DNA of 64,000 bases from Pisolithus tinctorius (GCA_024663395.1 JANFAH010000005.1:434001-498000); one strand, 5' to 3'; positions 32,151 to 44,173 are shown, numbered from the stretch's first letter. Notes: generated by a model not told the origin, from the letters alone. Made by a program: numbers and translations.

Positions 32151-34350
32151 TCAGACATGATGGGTTGGGATCAAATATTGATGGAGTGAAAAGGTGAGTG
32201 GGAGCAGTGGATGCTGCATGTGGCCCAGCAGCACTTCAGGCCTGTGACTCCAGCTGCTGGTGCTTAAGTTGTGCCTTGTTAATGTCATGGAGAAGGTGTG
32301 TGTGCCCTTCTTCTGCCTCAGGGTAGGCAGTGAGGAAGCAAGCCTTGTCAGACTTGAAGCTGTCATACAACAGTGGACATTGAATGTTTGTGTTGAGTGC
32401 ATGGGAAGTGTTGGGCCAGTGGCAGATCAGTGAGCAGGCAGGCTACTTGAGGAGAGAGCTGGATAGGGGTACTCACATGTCAATGAACTCCAGTGTGATC
32501 ATGGCCTGCTGGCTGTACTTGGAGGCAAAGGTGCAGTTGTGGCCCTGGTGCCAGTCTGCAGGCCAGTTCTTCAATGGGATGCTCAGGCTGTGTGGGGGGT
32601 TGCTGATGAGCCAATGGGTGATGATGTCCTGCCAAGAGTCCCTTCTGGATGTTGTGAGCCATCTGACAGCTTGATGGGTATGTTTGGAATCCTGAGCCTG
32701 GAGAGTGGTGGCTGCTTGGCAAGGGGGATGATGGGGTAGTCATGGCAGCTTGCCATCTGGCTTGGGCTGGTGCCAGTGGTGGTGATGCAATTCACAGGGA
32801 CTCAGGCTGTTGGGCCCACTGGCAGGACTGGGGTGGAGGCCTGTGTCAGGTGGGGGATGGGTGTGGGTGTGATTCAGTTGGGAGGCCCATGTGGCAGCTG
32901 TGACTGTGAGGGTGCTGTGATGGAATGGGGTACACTAGCATAGCCACCCTGAGTCATAGATTGGCCTGAGGCTGCCATGGAGTACCAGCCATTCCTTGGC
33001 AAATGACAGTGGTGAGCTCATGAACAGACTCACTGACCTGCCCCATCCAGGTCCACAGGCCATGTGAACCTCCTCTGTAGTATGTACTAAAAAGAAAGTT
33101 GAGTCATTGGGTATCATATATGCCAAGAGATGAACATGAGATTATGTGGTAAGCATGAATATTAACTAGATGCAAGGAGAGGGAGGGATGCTGGTAGGCT
33201 CAAAATTGGAAGGTACAATTACCTTTCCATGGGTTTGTCAAAGAGGTATCAATTGTAAATGAACTTGATGGGGCCAGTTGAGTATGGGTTTGGATAGGAG
33301 TCAAGGGAAGAGTCAGTGGTGGTGCAGGTAGCAAGGGAAGTTCATCACTGGGGGCTGTGACATCCATGGGGCCATTGGTGAGGTCAATGGTGTCAGGTGT
33401 CATACTAGTTGAGGGACCAGCATGTGAAGGACCAGCTTCCTCAGGGTCCAAATCATGAACTATCCATCAGGTTAGTGATATAAAACTTAGATGGTGACTG
33501 GACCTACCATCAATGCAATGTCTTTTGATACCATGACTTATTGGGCTCAGGATTGGGTCATCAGCATTGTCACCACTGTCAGACTTAGTCCAAAGTTGAG
33601 ACTCACTGTCCTCAGCACTTGAGTCAGTTTCTGCCTTGTGCTTTCCCTTCCCCTTTGGGAGCTGTTTCTTAACCCATTGGATGATAAGCTTGAATGGTAT
33701 CTCATTATGAGTAACTTGGAATATAGGTTAGCTCACACACCACACCAAGTCTCAAGCATCTTACCAAAGATAATTTCTGACTCATCCCTAGAAGGTCATT
33801 TGCCAGCCTTCAGCATTTGGAAGAGGACTTCCCCATCAGGAAACTCTACTCCTCCTGCCACAACAACCTCCTTGTGACTGTGAAGGCAGAGTAGACATGG
33901 GGGCAGGTACTTGTATTGCCTACCAACCATTCCACTCATATTATAACTCACATTGAACCCCTAGAAAGCAGTGGTAGCAAATCAGTAAGTATGTGCTATC
34001 AGTGTGACCTTACCTTCAGCTGGGTATCAAGAACTTCAAATAGATGAAGGAATTCACCATGAAGCATGTCATCAACTTGTGTCCAACTCCACTCCTGATT
34101 GAATGTAAAGTATGAATGAAAGTTGGAGTGAGCTAAACCTGCAGCTTCAAGCCTGCTCAGCTGAGCACTTGTGAGGGCAGTTGGTTGTCATATCACTGGA
34201 AACAAGTTTGCCAGTGTAGGCTCACTTGCATCTGAATCCTCATCAAGGCTGGGCTGCAAGAACTCAATATAAAAATGCAGGTAAAATGGGGATGCAAATC
34301 TCACCATATCCACTCCATATGGCAGGAAAACAATATGAGCTATGAGAAAG
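32151..34350 (-). pseudogene. Decayed minus-strand coding sequence, family uncertain
   Basis: Broken frames on the minus strand: a Ser/Thr/Pro-rich part (EAGPSHAGPSTSMTPDTIDL at 33,390-33,450) and, at about 34,020-34,185, a conserved-looking block starting LTSAQLSRLEAAGLAH and continuing with WSWTQVDDML. I recall similar blocks in repeat-associated hypothetical proteins of Agaricomycetes but cannot name a function. It lies downstream of the integrase relic on the same strand and could be part of one element. Confidence 0.4.
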
Positions 34351-34689
34351 TCCAGGGCTCTTGGATGACCATGAAGACCCTGACACAGGTGAGTAATGTT
34401 AAAGTAGCTACCTTGGAGATAGTGGGTTGATAGGACTCACCTTTTCTGTTTCACCTTCCTTCCTGAAGGTCTGCCTGTAGCTTGTTGACCTTGACTTTCC
34501 TTTCAAACCCTTGTTTGCTTCAGCATGTGCTTGGTGGATGGAAGCCTTTGCCAATGTACACCATAGTGTGCATAAACATTTGGGTGGATGGAAATCACAT
34601 CATCCTACATGCCATGTTCAAGCTGGCCTGTGAAGTGCAGATCCTGTGTGATAAAAAACATGGTTTGATTACAGTGTAAATGCACCACA

Positions 34690-35615
34690 GACATGTGGAC
34701 TTTGATCATGCCCTTCTCCTGAGATTGGATGGGCATTCCACTCCTCACAGAAGGTGGTGCAATCAGCATTGATTTCATCCAAGAAAAGGTGATGCAAAAG
34801 CCAGAGATGATTGGAATCTGACCTATCAAAGTGGTGGAGCCTTTCAAGATGGAGGAAGAAAGCTCTCCAGGATCACCCAAATTGCTGACCCACTTCCACC
34901 CATGCCCTCTCAATGTGAGTGTTATGGGTAGAGCTATAGATGGGTTAATGCATTGTGGCTGATAGATGTAAGAGTGACACACATTCCCCACATGAAACTG
35001 GCTTTGTTAGGACCTCAAGCCATGATCATGCACACAGATACATCTTTATTCTCACCCCCTCTATCACCACAAACCTGTGATGGCAGGCCATATTGCCTGA
35101 CTGCTTGCAAAAAGGTATCCAAAACTGTATGTGCATGTTGTTGGTATGAGCCTTAAGACCAACAATCTAAGCACAGTCAGTCCAGTGCTGGAGCTGCAAA
35201 GTCAATGGCCAAGAAAACACAGTTTGGGAATAGCCATCAATGATACCATGGATTACAATACCCCAATGGATAAGTTTATGGTATCCATACATATGCTAGA
35301 GAGCATTAGGGCATGAGACTTGGTACTGGTGGTGATGGATAGTAGCCTGCTGTCATAACACTTGGCCAAGAGGGTCAACACATTGGAGAGAAGAGGCAAT
35401 TCAGTGTCATTGAATGTGTAACCCATGTCAACTGAGAGATCCAGCTAGATAGTGAAGCCCAGATTGTGGTTTAAGATGGCAAAAATAGTGGATCAAAAGA
35501 TCTGCTCACCATCAGTGATCAGGGTGTGCTGGTAATCAACCCTGTACTTCTTGAGATAATGGTGCAGTGTGTTATGGTGGATACCTATGAGCCTTGCTAG
35601 CTTTGAGACTGTAAT
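34690..35615 (-). pseudogene. Relic DDE integrase-type transposon gene
   Basis: Reading the minus strand across frames gives, in order: a resolvase-like helix-turn-helix (KLARLIGIHHNTLHHYLKKY, 35,548-35,610), HKLIHWGIVIHGIIDGYSQT (35,225-35,285; first catalytic Asp), QYGLPSQVCGDRGGEN (35,061-35,110; second Asp) and NADCTTFCEEWNAHPISGEG (34,700-34,770). This order and wording match the integrase-core proteins that are widespread in Agaricomycete genomes. The frame is broken by stops and shifts and has lost its CpG. Termini were not found, so the type of element is open. Confidence 0.65.
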
Positions 35616-36059
35616 ACACATCCAGGAGCCATGGCAGCATGCAGTAGCTCAACCTTTGGCTGTTTTCATGGTCATCCAGGTCCTTGATGGTGGGTGTTTT
35701 CAATTGGATCTATATGATTCACCTCCAATGCCTCACCGCAGAAGGTAACCAACCAATGAAAGATGCAGAAAAGTATGCACTCACTGTCCCATTGCTTGTT
35801 GTAGAGCACCTCTGAGTTGCTGCAATAGCAAGCCAAAGCATGCAGTACACTCAGCCACCCAATGCAATGGCAGCCAAGAAGCTGAGGTTTGATCTGGTAA
35901 AGCAGGAAAAACCATGATCACCAGCCTCCAACTGGATAGTCAAGTACCAGCTGGATTGAGGCCTGAGGTTGGTTTCATTGTGCCTATGTAATGGACCCTG
36001 GTGTCAGGGTGTGATCACCTGGACTCCAGTTCCACCTCCTCTACACCAATCCTAGCATA

Positions 36060-36640
36060 TGAATCAACATCTCATATTTTGGTTTTCTGATGGAAATGTT
36101 GTTTTTCAGGTATTGATCCCCCCACTGTGCTGGTGGTGGAAGCACTGGTCATTAGCAATATTTTAAGGCAGGTGATACAACCTTTTGCTTGCACAAAAGC
36201 ATTCTCTTCATGCACTCACAGACCCTGGAAGGTATCTTAACCATGCCATCAGGTGTTGAGGGTGATGGAGAGGATAGCAACCATGCCATTTTCTTGGAAG
36301 GAATTAGCAGGGAAGAGTTCACCCACTTTGTTGCCTGGGTATACCATATGTGAGTTTGCTATGGAACCCTATCCACAACAGATGTCCCTAACAAATATCA
36401 GTGGATCTGCTGCCCAACAGCATACTATCCCCTCCCTTACTGCAATTCTCAAGATCTCTCAGATGTGGATGATCAAGAATAGCATAGAATGGGCAATCTC
36501 CAACCTTGAGAAATTGGACTTGAGTCCTGCCCATAAGCTTGAGCTCACTTGCAGATATAGCATCCCTGAGTGGATACCCCATGCCACTTGGGCATTGGTC
36601 ATCTCTCCACTTGCTGTGATTAGTGAGGATGATGTTTCCT
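36060..36640 (+). pseudogene. Relic BTB/POZ-domain gene
   Basis: Two pieces in different frames: one with CLHKSILFMHSQTLEGIL, then EGISREEFTHFVAWVYHM, and one with SQMWMIKNSIEWAISNLEKL followed by LSPAHKLELTCRYSIPEW. These match the core and the C-terminal helices of fungal BTB/POZ proteins, a family strongly expanded in basidiomycetes. An intron probably separated them near 36,350. The start is lost and the CpG content is gone. Confidence 0.6.
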
Positions 36641-36649
36641 GACTTGGTC

Positions 36650-37379
36650 TTAGGGTATACTCAATCATCACTGAAGGAAAATTATTTGAGAGTGAGAGAG
36701 GGGAAGGGTGGAATCTGATGGGGTGAGTTAGTCCAGAGGGGCTTCTATAGCCTGAGCAAAGAATGGAGGGGACATCTAGGGACATCTATAGCAGTCTAGG
36801 GCTCAACTTGAACCTCTTCTTGTCTCAGGGTAACTTGTCTATTGTTAAAAAAACTAGTTACATTGAGTACTGGGTAGGGCTGACTAAGCAACCAAAAAGC
36901 GAAAATCCAAGTACAATTAGCAGAAAAACACCAAGAATGAAGACTAAGTAAAATGAGCAAAACAAAACAACTACCCTAGTAGGAAATTACATTCCCTACA
37001 TTGCCAAGGCTCAGGAGATGATCAATTGTGAACAAAAGACCATTACAGCTGTACCTCCTGGCCTTTCACTTGAACCTGACCCAAATTGCCCTCCAATCAA
37101 CATCAACTCTGTAGGGAGGCTTGGATTCACTTCTGGTGACATAAAGTAGCTTGTCAACTCCTCCATCCCACCAGGCCCCTTCCCTTTGATGCTGTCATTG
37201 GCCACATCACCAGCCAGCTGCACTGCAATGGATTAAGAGTAGCCTGCAGGGAGAGATATGTTGGGGAAATCATTGAGGGTGGTAGTCTGCATGTTGTGGA
37301 TGCAATAGTTGATGGGGCAACTGGAGCCATACAACACTACCTTGCATCCTTATAATACTTTGTTGCTTTACAACTTGGG
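36650..37379. other. decayed sequence, not assigned
   Basis: CpG-poor sequence between the BTB relic and the SINE-like unit. No motif recognised. Confidence 0.35.
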
Positions 37380-37760
37380 GACATTCAGAAATTTATACCA
37401 CTATCACCATAGTTAAATGGTACCAAAAAATGGAAAGAAGAAAGAAACATGCACAAGAATAGTAGTACACAAGAGCCAATGCAAGCAAAGCCATGAAGGT
37501 TGGTGCAATTTTTTTGGGCATGCAGTTGGGATTGAACTTTGTACCACCATCACTGTAGTTAAATGGTACTAAAAAAAGGAACATAAAGGGGTGTGTGTAG
37601 GTGTAGCAGTACAGCAGGGCCAATGCCAGCAGAGCAACCAGGGTCAGTGCAATTTTTTTGCACAGGGTGGGAATCAAACCTGGGGCTTCAGCTGGCAGTC
37701 CTGCACAGATACACAACAGGGGCCAGGCACACTAAACCACTAGGCTACACAACAATGCAT
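37380..37760 (-). mobile_element. tRNA-derived SINE-like unit, apparently dimeric
   Basis: On the minus strand the head has a pol III A box (TAGCCTAGTGG, 37737-37747) and a B box (GGTTTGATTCC, 37670-37680, the CpG-decayed form of GGTTCGATTCC). The body follows, in which about 120 bases starting AAAAAAATTGCAC occur twice; the second unit has its own B-box-like AGTTCAATCCC near 37,530. This is the build of a tRNA-head SINE. No exact ends or target duplication found. Confidence 0.55.
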
Positions 37761-38009
37761 ACCTTCCACACACTTCAACCTATGACTCCTCAACCACCAC
37801 CACTAATTATGTAATCAAAAAAGCGCTGTAGACATCCCTACATTTTACTAGTACAGCCACTATTTACCCAGATCCCTCTGATTATTTAACTAAAAAAGTG
37901 GATTAGGCCCACTACATTTTATGGGTACACCCACAATAGCAATGGTTACATAATACTTTCACACAGCAAAATTTTTCATCCACTACACCACCTCACCTGC
38001 AAAGACAAA

Positions 38010-39367
38010 TTGCCACATCACAATGCCTGCTATGCCAAAGCAACAAGTTTCACAAAAGCAACTCAAACTCATCCAGTGTATGTTGCCTGTCTGTATGTGT
38101 TTACAGTACCTGTTGACCTTTTGTGTATAGTGATGGAACTGCTGGAGGGAAACTCTGAGTTCATTGCTACATTTGTGACAGAACCTTCATCACCCAATGC
38201 ATGGAGGTACATTGAGGGTGCTGCCCTCAAGGCCCAGCTTCCCCATCCTCCCAAGAAGGTGAGTCTCCTACTATAATCTGTTTACATGGTCTAACATTGT
38301 CAGCTTGAGAATTTCTTGCATATTGTCAGCCAGCATGCAGTGCATCTTGCTACTTCAGAGCTGTTGACTGCTGCAAACAACTACCACCATGGGAGAAAGG
38401 CTGCAGCTAATAGCAACAGGCTAGCAAAGTGTGAATTGGTGAGTGTTCATATGTACAGGTGCATTACTTATGCCTAATTTTGTAGACCAATGCTCTAGGC
38501 TTGGGAAAGGACCCCCTTCCCTGTGCTGATCTTGCCACCCAGCTCAAACTCACAATTGTTCTCCATGACCACATGTCTGACCCACACAAGTGTGGTGTCA
38601 TTCTGGTTGACTGTGGCAATGAGGATTTGGCTGGAACTGGTGAGAAAGTCCTTATTGTCCCTGCTGATAACACTTGATACATATGTGGTCAAAGAGCATG
38701 CCAGTGTTGCCTTTGTAAACTTCACTGGTAAGTTAGCATCTCACAAGCCAGTATTTATTTCATCTTGTAACAGGTGATATTGAACTTGTTGTCATCTGAG
38801 GCTGTTGTATCCTGCATCCTGATCTCATTGACCATGTGAACACTGTGATTGAGGATGTTGTGCACAACCAAAGGGGTGTCTGGGTATGATTGGTGTCCTT
38901 TGTTTTGACTCTATTACTAAATGTTGTTAGCCAACCCATGGAGGAAAACTGATTCAATATGGGTGGAATGCTGGTCCCTGCCATGCTCATGTCTTTGGGC
39001 TGGTCTGTAATGTTATGAACAAGAAATGAAACTTGAGGGTGAGGAGCTGGCTGTTCAGGATAAGTCCATCTTGGGAATCATGTCTCTAACTTGGAACTTC
39101 TTGACTGCACTACTGCCAATGGAGGTCATTGATCCTGTCAGGGAAAAGATTGCCATGGCTGGCTTACCTCCTATGGCTTCACCAGGCAATGTCAAACATG
39201 TGTGCCTGTAAAATGGTAACCCATGAACACTAACACAAAATGCATCAGAGCATGGTTATGAGCTTGAGCTGCCCAATGGAACCCTATCCTTGAGTACTGC
39301 TGACCATGCTGCTGATGAGGCATATATGTCCCAGAAGTACATACTGCATAAGTATTCTATTCAATGT
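38010..39367 (+). pseudogene. Relic multi-exon gene of unknown function
   Basis: Exon-like pieces with surviving intron signals: one ends LKAQLPHPPKK before a GTGAGT donor (38,260), the next contains SQHAVHLATSELLTAANNYH, the third ADLATQLKLTIVLHDHMSDP, and further on VQDKSILGIMSLTWNFLTAL and YELELPNGTLSLSTADHAAD. Stops and shifts disrupt it. I recall the latter blocks from expanded hypothetical families of Agaricomycetes. The copia-A LTR is inserted in it at 39,368. Confidence 0.45.
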
Positions 39368-39747
39368 TGTTGGAAGTTTACAAACTTACCAACTACTGGT
39401 TAGTATCACTTACATGTGATTCTCCACTTATAGCAGCTATTGTCATGTGACCTAGAATGTCATCCATGACTTCACTTATTCTATAATGTTCCATTTTGTT
39501 CTTTACTAAGTATAGCAGGTACAAACCCCTTATGGTAGTTTTACTGTAGCTGCACAGACATGGTCCATGTGCACTCCTGTAGTATATATACAGCTCACCT
39601 GAGGTGCTATACCCTCAGTGAATTCAATCTCTATTCAAGTCCTCTAAGTCTTACAAACTACCAAACTCTTTCAAGTCTTTCACCCAACTGCTAGTATAAA
39701 AGGCAAGTGTTCACCTTTTGCCTTCCCCATGATTAGTCCTCTGTGCA
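39368..39747 (+). repeat. 5' LTR of copia-A
   Basis: Starts TGTTGGAAGTTTAC and aligns with the copia-B LTR read on the other strand, including the TATAAAAGGCAAGTG promoter part (39,694). Followed by GGTTATGAGCCCC, a plausible tRNA primer site. The right border is approximate. CpG is absent. Confidence 0.65.
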
Positions 39748-41916
39748 ATAGGTTATGAGCCCCAACTTCTGGTTGGTTGCTTGGTCTTAAGGACATATCT
39801 AATCACTGGTGACAACTATATTAGTATGCCTTTAGACAGCCTAGAAGCACTTGGTTGGGCAATGGCCACTTTCTTTGTTTTGCTTCTTTGCAAGTTTTAT
39901 CAGGCAGTATATTTTACATGGTTCAGTATTGTTACTGATTTCCACTTGGAATTCCTTGCCTCAACCCTTTATTGGGCTACAGCATTGGGACTTCCCATAT
40001 GGTACCAGATCTACCAAAATTGGCTCCCTGGTCACACTCAACAACTCAATGAAGAATATCAATGTCTCACTGAGGTTCTCAAGCTCATCAGCATGTACTG
40101 AAGACTTGAGAATCTTCAACAGCTTGTTCCTCCTGAACCTGTCATTCTGGAACAAATCATAGAACTACTGGATGATGTTCCTGACATTCCATGACACAAG
40201 GTGCCAGCTATGCTTCTGAATCCTCTGGAACAGCTGCCACACTATCTTCATGCCATTCCTGATTGAGATGATGAAGCTGATCTAGATCCTGTTCCACCTT
40301 ATACTGCAGAACTGGAACCTGTGCAGATGCCCACTCCCAAACTGGAAAATAGTTCAGGAGGTCTATGATGCTCTTGCTGCTGTGGAGGCAGTTGCCACTG
40401 GGATCAAACTTGCCAATATAAATGCCACAGAGTTCAAATTGTTAATATATCCTTAACATTGTGTCTTCCTTCTTCTAGACTCAGCATTTCTAACCTTTTC
40501 ATCTCTCAGAATGTCTTACTCTCAATCTTGTGTCACTGAACTTCATCTTGCTGAAATGTATGATGAAAGGTTGTTGCACAAATGGAGGAGGAATTTTGTG
40601 AAAAAAGCTGTTGATTTGATGGATGGGATTTATGTTGAGAATTGCAGATCTTAGGTTGAAGCCTACCCTACCTCATGCTCTTTCTGTCTCCAGCCACCTA
40701 TGTCTCATGCTCATGTCCCTATGGACACTGTCACCTGAACCTGGGCTGACTTCCCCACTTGGCCATGTATCCCTGATGACAGCAATTATGACCCTTTCTT
40801 TTATCCACCCATTCATGTCCAATTCCATGGACACTTCATCAACTTTGCTCCAAAGCTTCCCTGGAACTCTACTCCCAACACTATCACACATTTTAATGGC
40901 TGTGACTTACCCTTCTTACAGTATGAAGATTTTTCCTTGTACACCATACCAGCAGATACAATCACCCATAACTGATACATCCACATTGTCAACCATGCCC
41001 ATCCCTACTATGACTCAAACATCTTCCATGGGCTCATTCCTCCTCTCCATCTTTGGAACAAGTATCTTGAACATCATTTCTGAGGAGCTTGAGTTAACAG
41101 GGATGTCAATATTTGTATCATACTGGGAGCTCTCCAAGTATGAAAGAGAAACTCTCAGTCACTTGATGTGGACATGTTATTCAAAGTGGGAGAAATTAAG
41201 GAGTGGGGAGATTTGGATGAATCAAGGGTTGGATATGAAGCCTCTACAGGTCATCTTTGGTGGCTTGATGCCACCTCTCTCTGAAGATTCACTTACTGGC
41301 CTCCAAAAGCATTGGTTTTGGCTGAACTCAGCCATTAGATGGAAAAGCCTAGTGAACTTCCAGGAAAGATATCAAATCAGGGACTATATTGTCAGAATTT
41401 GCAGAGGCATATGCATGCTAACCTGGTCAAAGAGAGTTTATCCTCTCCCAGGAACATTTCCTACTCCATATGCATCAGGAGGTTGAGAGCTAGGGAAACA
41501 TAATGTGGTAGAAAGTAGATGGAGGCTTGGATTTGAAATGTTTACTTTGACTGCAGCTCCATTTATTGGTACAAAAAACAGGAAGACTCCTCCATTCCCA
41601 TATTCACTGCAATGTCCTTATTTGGGCTTTGTTGTGGATAAACCTTTACATGATATGTTATGGGAACTTTTCTCCTATCATTACTTTCCACCACTCAACT
41701 TCAAAATCTATGAATCCATTGATCTAAAAGACTGGTATCCATGATTCTGTGGTTCTGGCACACTGCCTAGACCAAAATGGAAAGAACTTTATACCAAACT
41801 GCCAAGAAAAACCAAGAGGAAATCACAGAAGGCTAGAGCATCTGCTTGCCATCACCTACTTAAAGCAGAGGCCCTTATGAGTCCTTCAATTATCCATCCA
41901 CACCAAACTTTTCTTT
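39748..41916 (+). other. decayed sequence inside or next to copia-A
   Basis: Contains several broken frames. A 287-codon frame at 40623-41486 is open but has an unlikely composition; a different frame over the same bases (with INFAPKLPWNSTPNTITHFN) looks more protein-like, so I do not call a gene. It may be another element inserted between the copia-A LTR and gag. Confidence 0.35.
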
Positions 41917-42272
41917 ATGATCACTTACTTCTCAATATTTTTTAGATGTCTTCTGATTCCAGTCTTGGCAAGAACATCCCTCACCTTAATGGTCTTACCT
42001 ATGCCACATGGGAGTGTAATGATGAAGGCTTATTTCCAAATTCTTGGAATTTGGAGTCACATAGGAGCAGATCCCATTGTTGCCAAACCCATTGCTGGAC
42101 AGGGTGGTGCTGATGCTGCCACCATCCAGGCATGGGAACTTATTGATAATCATGCCCAGGGTATCATTACCCTCTATACCAATGGCATGATTGCTCTTGC
42201 CATTGAATCCAAAGATACCACCACTGCAAAATGGGTGGATCTTAAAACTAAATATGGATCACCTTCCACAAT

Positions 42273-43067
42273 TGTCAAAGTCGGACAACACCCCTGGCTC
42301 CTTCTTAGGGCGGAGTTGGAGCGGGTTGGGCTGTGGAGTACAGCAGTCAAAGTCCGAAGTGAATCCAACCACTGGGTGGTGAGATATTTGACGAACAGTG
42401 AGCAGAGGGGTATGAAGGGAAGTTTTGGAGGCTGAGGTCAGAGTTGGAGGTCGGGTGAGAAGGCATTGGGTTCAGCTAGTGCGCTGCCCCCTTGCGCGAG
42501 CTCAGCCCTCGTATTTCAGAGGTGGAGCGGACTCAGAGGAAGTGGAGACGAAACTCCGGAGGGGACTGAGAGGGAGTCGAAGGTGGGGACTTTATTCGAT
42601 ATTCGTACTGATTACAATGGAGTACTATGTGGCCTTATATACGATGTAGGTCAAGGGCGGTGCAGTACAGAATGTAAACCAATAAGTGTAAAGTGGGTTA
42701 GAGTCCTTCTGACACAAGGGATAGAGGGTAGGGATGACGGGGACCTTAACTGAGACAAGGAAACTACTACAACGAGGAAGAGAGGGTAAATACCAAAGGA
42801 GCGGAAGAATGGAGAAAACCGACACGAGGGCGGAACCCTATCTAGAATGCAGGGCCGCAAGTCCGACAGCCCACGTGACCAACCTTAGGGCGGAGTTGAG
42901 CGGAGTTGGTCAGAACATGGACAGGGGACCTTGGAGAGGTGTGGAGATGTGTCGGGAGGGTCAGAGGAGTGCGGGAACACATCGGAGGAGGGCGGAGAAG
43001 CACGGGAACATGTCAGAAGAGGGCGGAGTAGGTGTTAGGGGCTTAAACTGGTGTCATGGTCATGACA
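42273..43067 (-). repeat. Solo LTR of a related chromovirus subfamily
   Basis: 795 bp from TGTCAAAGTC to GGTCATGACA with 5-bp inverted ends TGTCA/TGACA and perfect target duplication ACAAT (42268-42272, 43068-43072). CpG-rich, so young. It shares with the gypsy-1 LTR the segment around CAGCCCTCGTATTTCAGAG and, on the minus strand, the RNA-start motif AGTACGAATAT (42599-42609); the rest is diverged. Confidence 0.93.
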
Positions 43068-43403
43068 ACAATGACCACATTCATGGAATTCCAATGGCTG
43101 ATTCATATTCAAATAAAGCCAAAGGATGATTTTAATGCTAAAGTTGTCAAGATCAACATGATCTTCCAGGCTATTCATGGCCAAGGTTTTACCTTGGAAG
43201 ACAAAATGAAAGCATTGATTCTTGTGCATGCTATGACTGTGGCATGGGACCATGGTCCCACAAATATTTTATCATCAATCACTCCAGGAGATCTTTCTCC
43301 TGATGCTGTCATTCTGCAGATGAAAGAATTATGGGCACATACAGTGGCTCAAAAAACTGACTGCATGTTTGTATGTTTTACATTAGTTATGACTAAACAC
43401 AAT

Positions 43404-43430
43404 AACCCCTAACCCTAGCCCTAAACCATG
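43404..43430 (+). repeat. Short telomere-like string
   Basis: CCCCTAACCCTAGCCCTAAA, three imperfect CCCTAA units, inside the copia-A relic. Confidence 0.4.
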
Positions 43431-43747
43431 AGTGTATGAAATATGCTCCTTCTTTGGCCACTCACATTTCTACTCTGGAACTTGTTCCAGATAATGATCC
43501 ACCTGTCCACATGAATCTTGATACTATCCTCATGCCTACACCTAAAGGTCCAAATGGTGAATATATGCTTCATCCTGCCTATGCTCCCATCAGCAACAAT
43601 GGTGAAGTACTTGACTGGTACCTTGATGCCATTGAACATTCCATGAACATGGAAGTTGAGTCAGTGACTCTGTGTGATAAACTACCACACTCTGATTTGC
43701 CATGACTCTGCTCTATTTGTCTCTGAAATTCAGGGACAAATATTCAG

Positions 43748-44159
43748 TGAGTGGACTTATTATTGGCAGAAGAAGGGGGAAAGGGTGAGCTAAGACAAGC
43801 ACTTGCCTTTATAATAGATGGAGTACTTGAAGTAAGCTTGTGACAGAAAAGTAGTTCTGACTGTAGAGTGGGGCTCATCATCAGAGTAAAATGAGATGTC
43901 AATTGAACTGTATGATACAGGTAAAACTCTCAATGTATATATACATGTATGAGTGCACACAGACCATGTTGTGCATATGGTAAGAATAACCATAAAGAGA
44001 AAGTACATACTATGTATAGTAAAGAAGGTCATGGAACATTATAGAATGTGTGGAGCTAAGTGGAGCTCTTAGCAATCATGACATCATATGAGTAATGACT
44101 CATCCATAAGCAAGTCTAGAACTGGCTATAAGTTATACTGTTAACTGGTATTTCCAACA
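43748..44159 (-). repeat. 3' LTR of copia-B
   Basis: Read on the minus strand it starts TGTTGGAAATACCAG right after a purine tract (GAGCAAGGGGGAG) and ends CCACTCA, where copia-A homology resumes. The left border is inferred from that junction. Confidence 0.7.
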
Positions 44160-44173
44160 CTCCCCCTTGCTCT
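44160..44173 (-). other. Polypurine tract of copia-B
   Basis: AGAGCAAGGGGGAG on the minus strand directly upstream of the 3' LTR, the plus-strand priming site. Confidence 0.7.

Larger units (their letters stand above)
24655..42272. repeat. CpG-depleted block of decayed repeats
   Basis: Reading every line I found only about a dozen CG dinucleotides in 17.6 kb, while TG and CA are abundant. The flanking genes and the young LTR elements are full of CG. This is the mark of long-term cytosine methylation and deamination at CpG. The block begins right after the YOS9 stop and ends sharply at the solo LTR at 42,273; it resumes on both sides of the younger insertions. Confidence 0.9.
41917..43747 (+). 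pseudogene. copia-A gag and pre-protease relic, split by a solo LTR
   Basis: Copia gag frame 41,917-42,272 continues at 43,073-43,410 when the LTR between and one copy of the ACAAT duplication are left out; the frame is then continuous. Matches to copia-B: PTNILSSITPGDLSPDAV against PTNILSSIDPAQLKPSVV, and MKELWAH against MKELWSH. A further piece (43,436-43,705, ending in MEVESVTLCDKLPHS) matches the copia-B region before protease. It ends where the copia-B LTR begins. Confidence 0.75.

Noticed and set aside
37660..37750. Functional tRNA gene on the minus strand
   Set aside because: A and B boxes are too far apart for a normal tRNA, no cloverleaf with a clear anticodon stem could be drawn, and it is followed by a repeated body.
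40623..41486. 287-codon open frame
   Set aside because: Composition is rich in Ser/Leu/Met/Thr as expected for a shadow frame in CpG-poor DNA; a neighbouring frame looks more protein-like but is broken.
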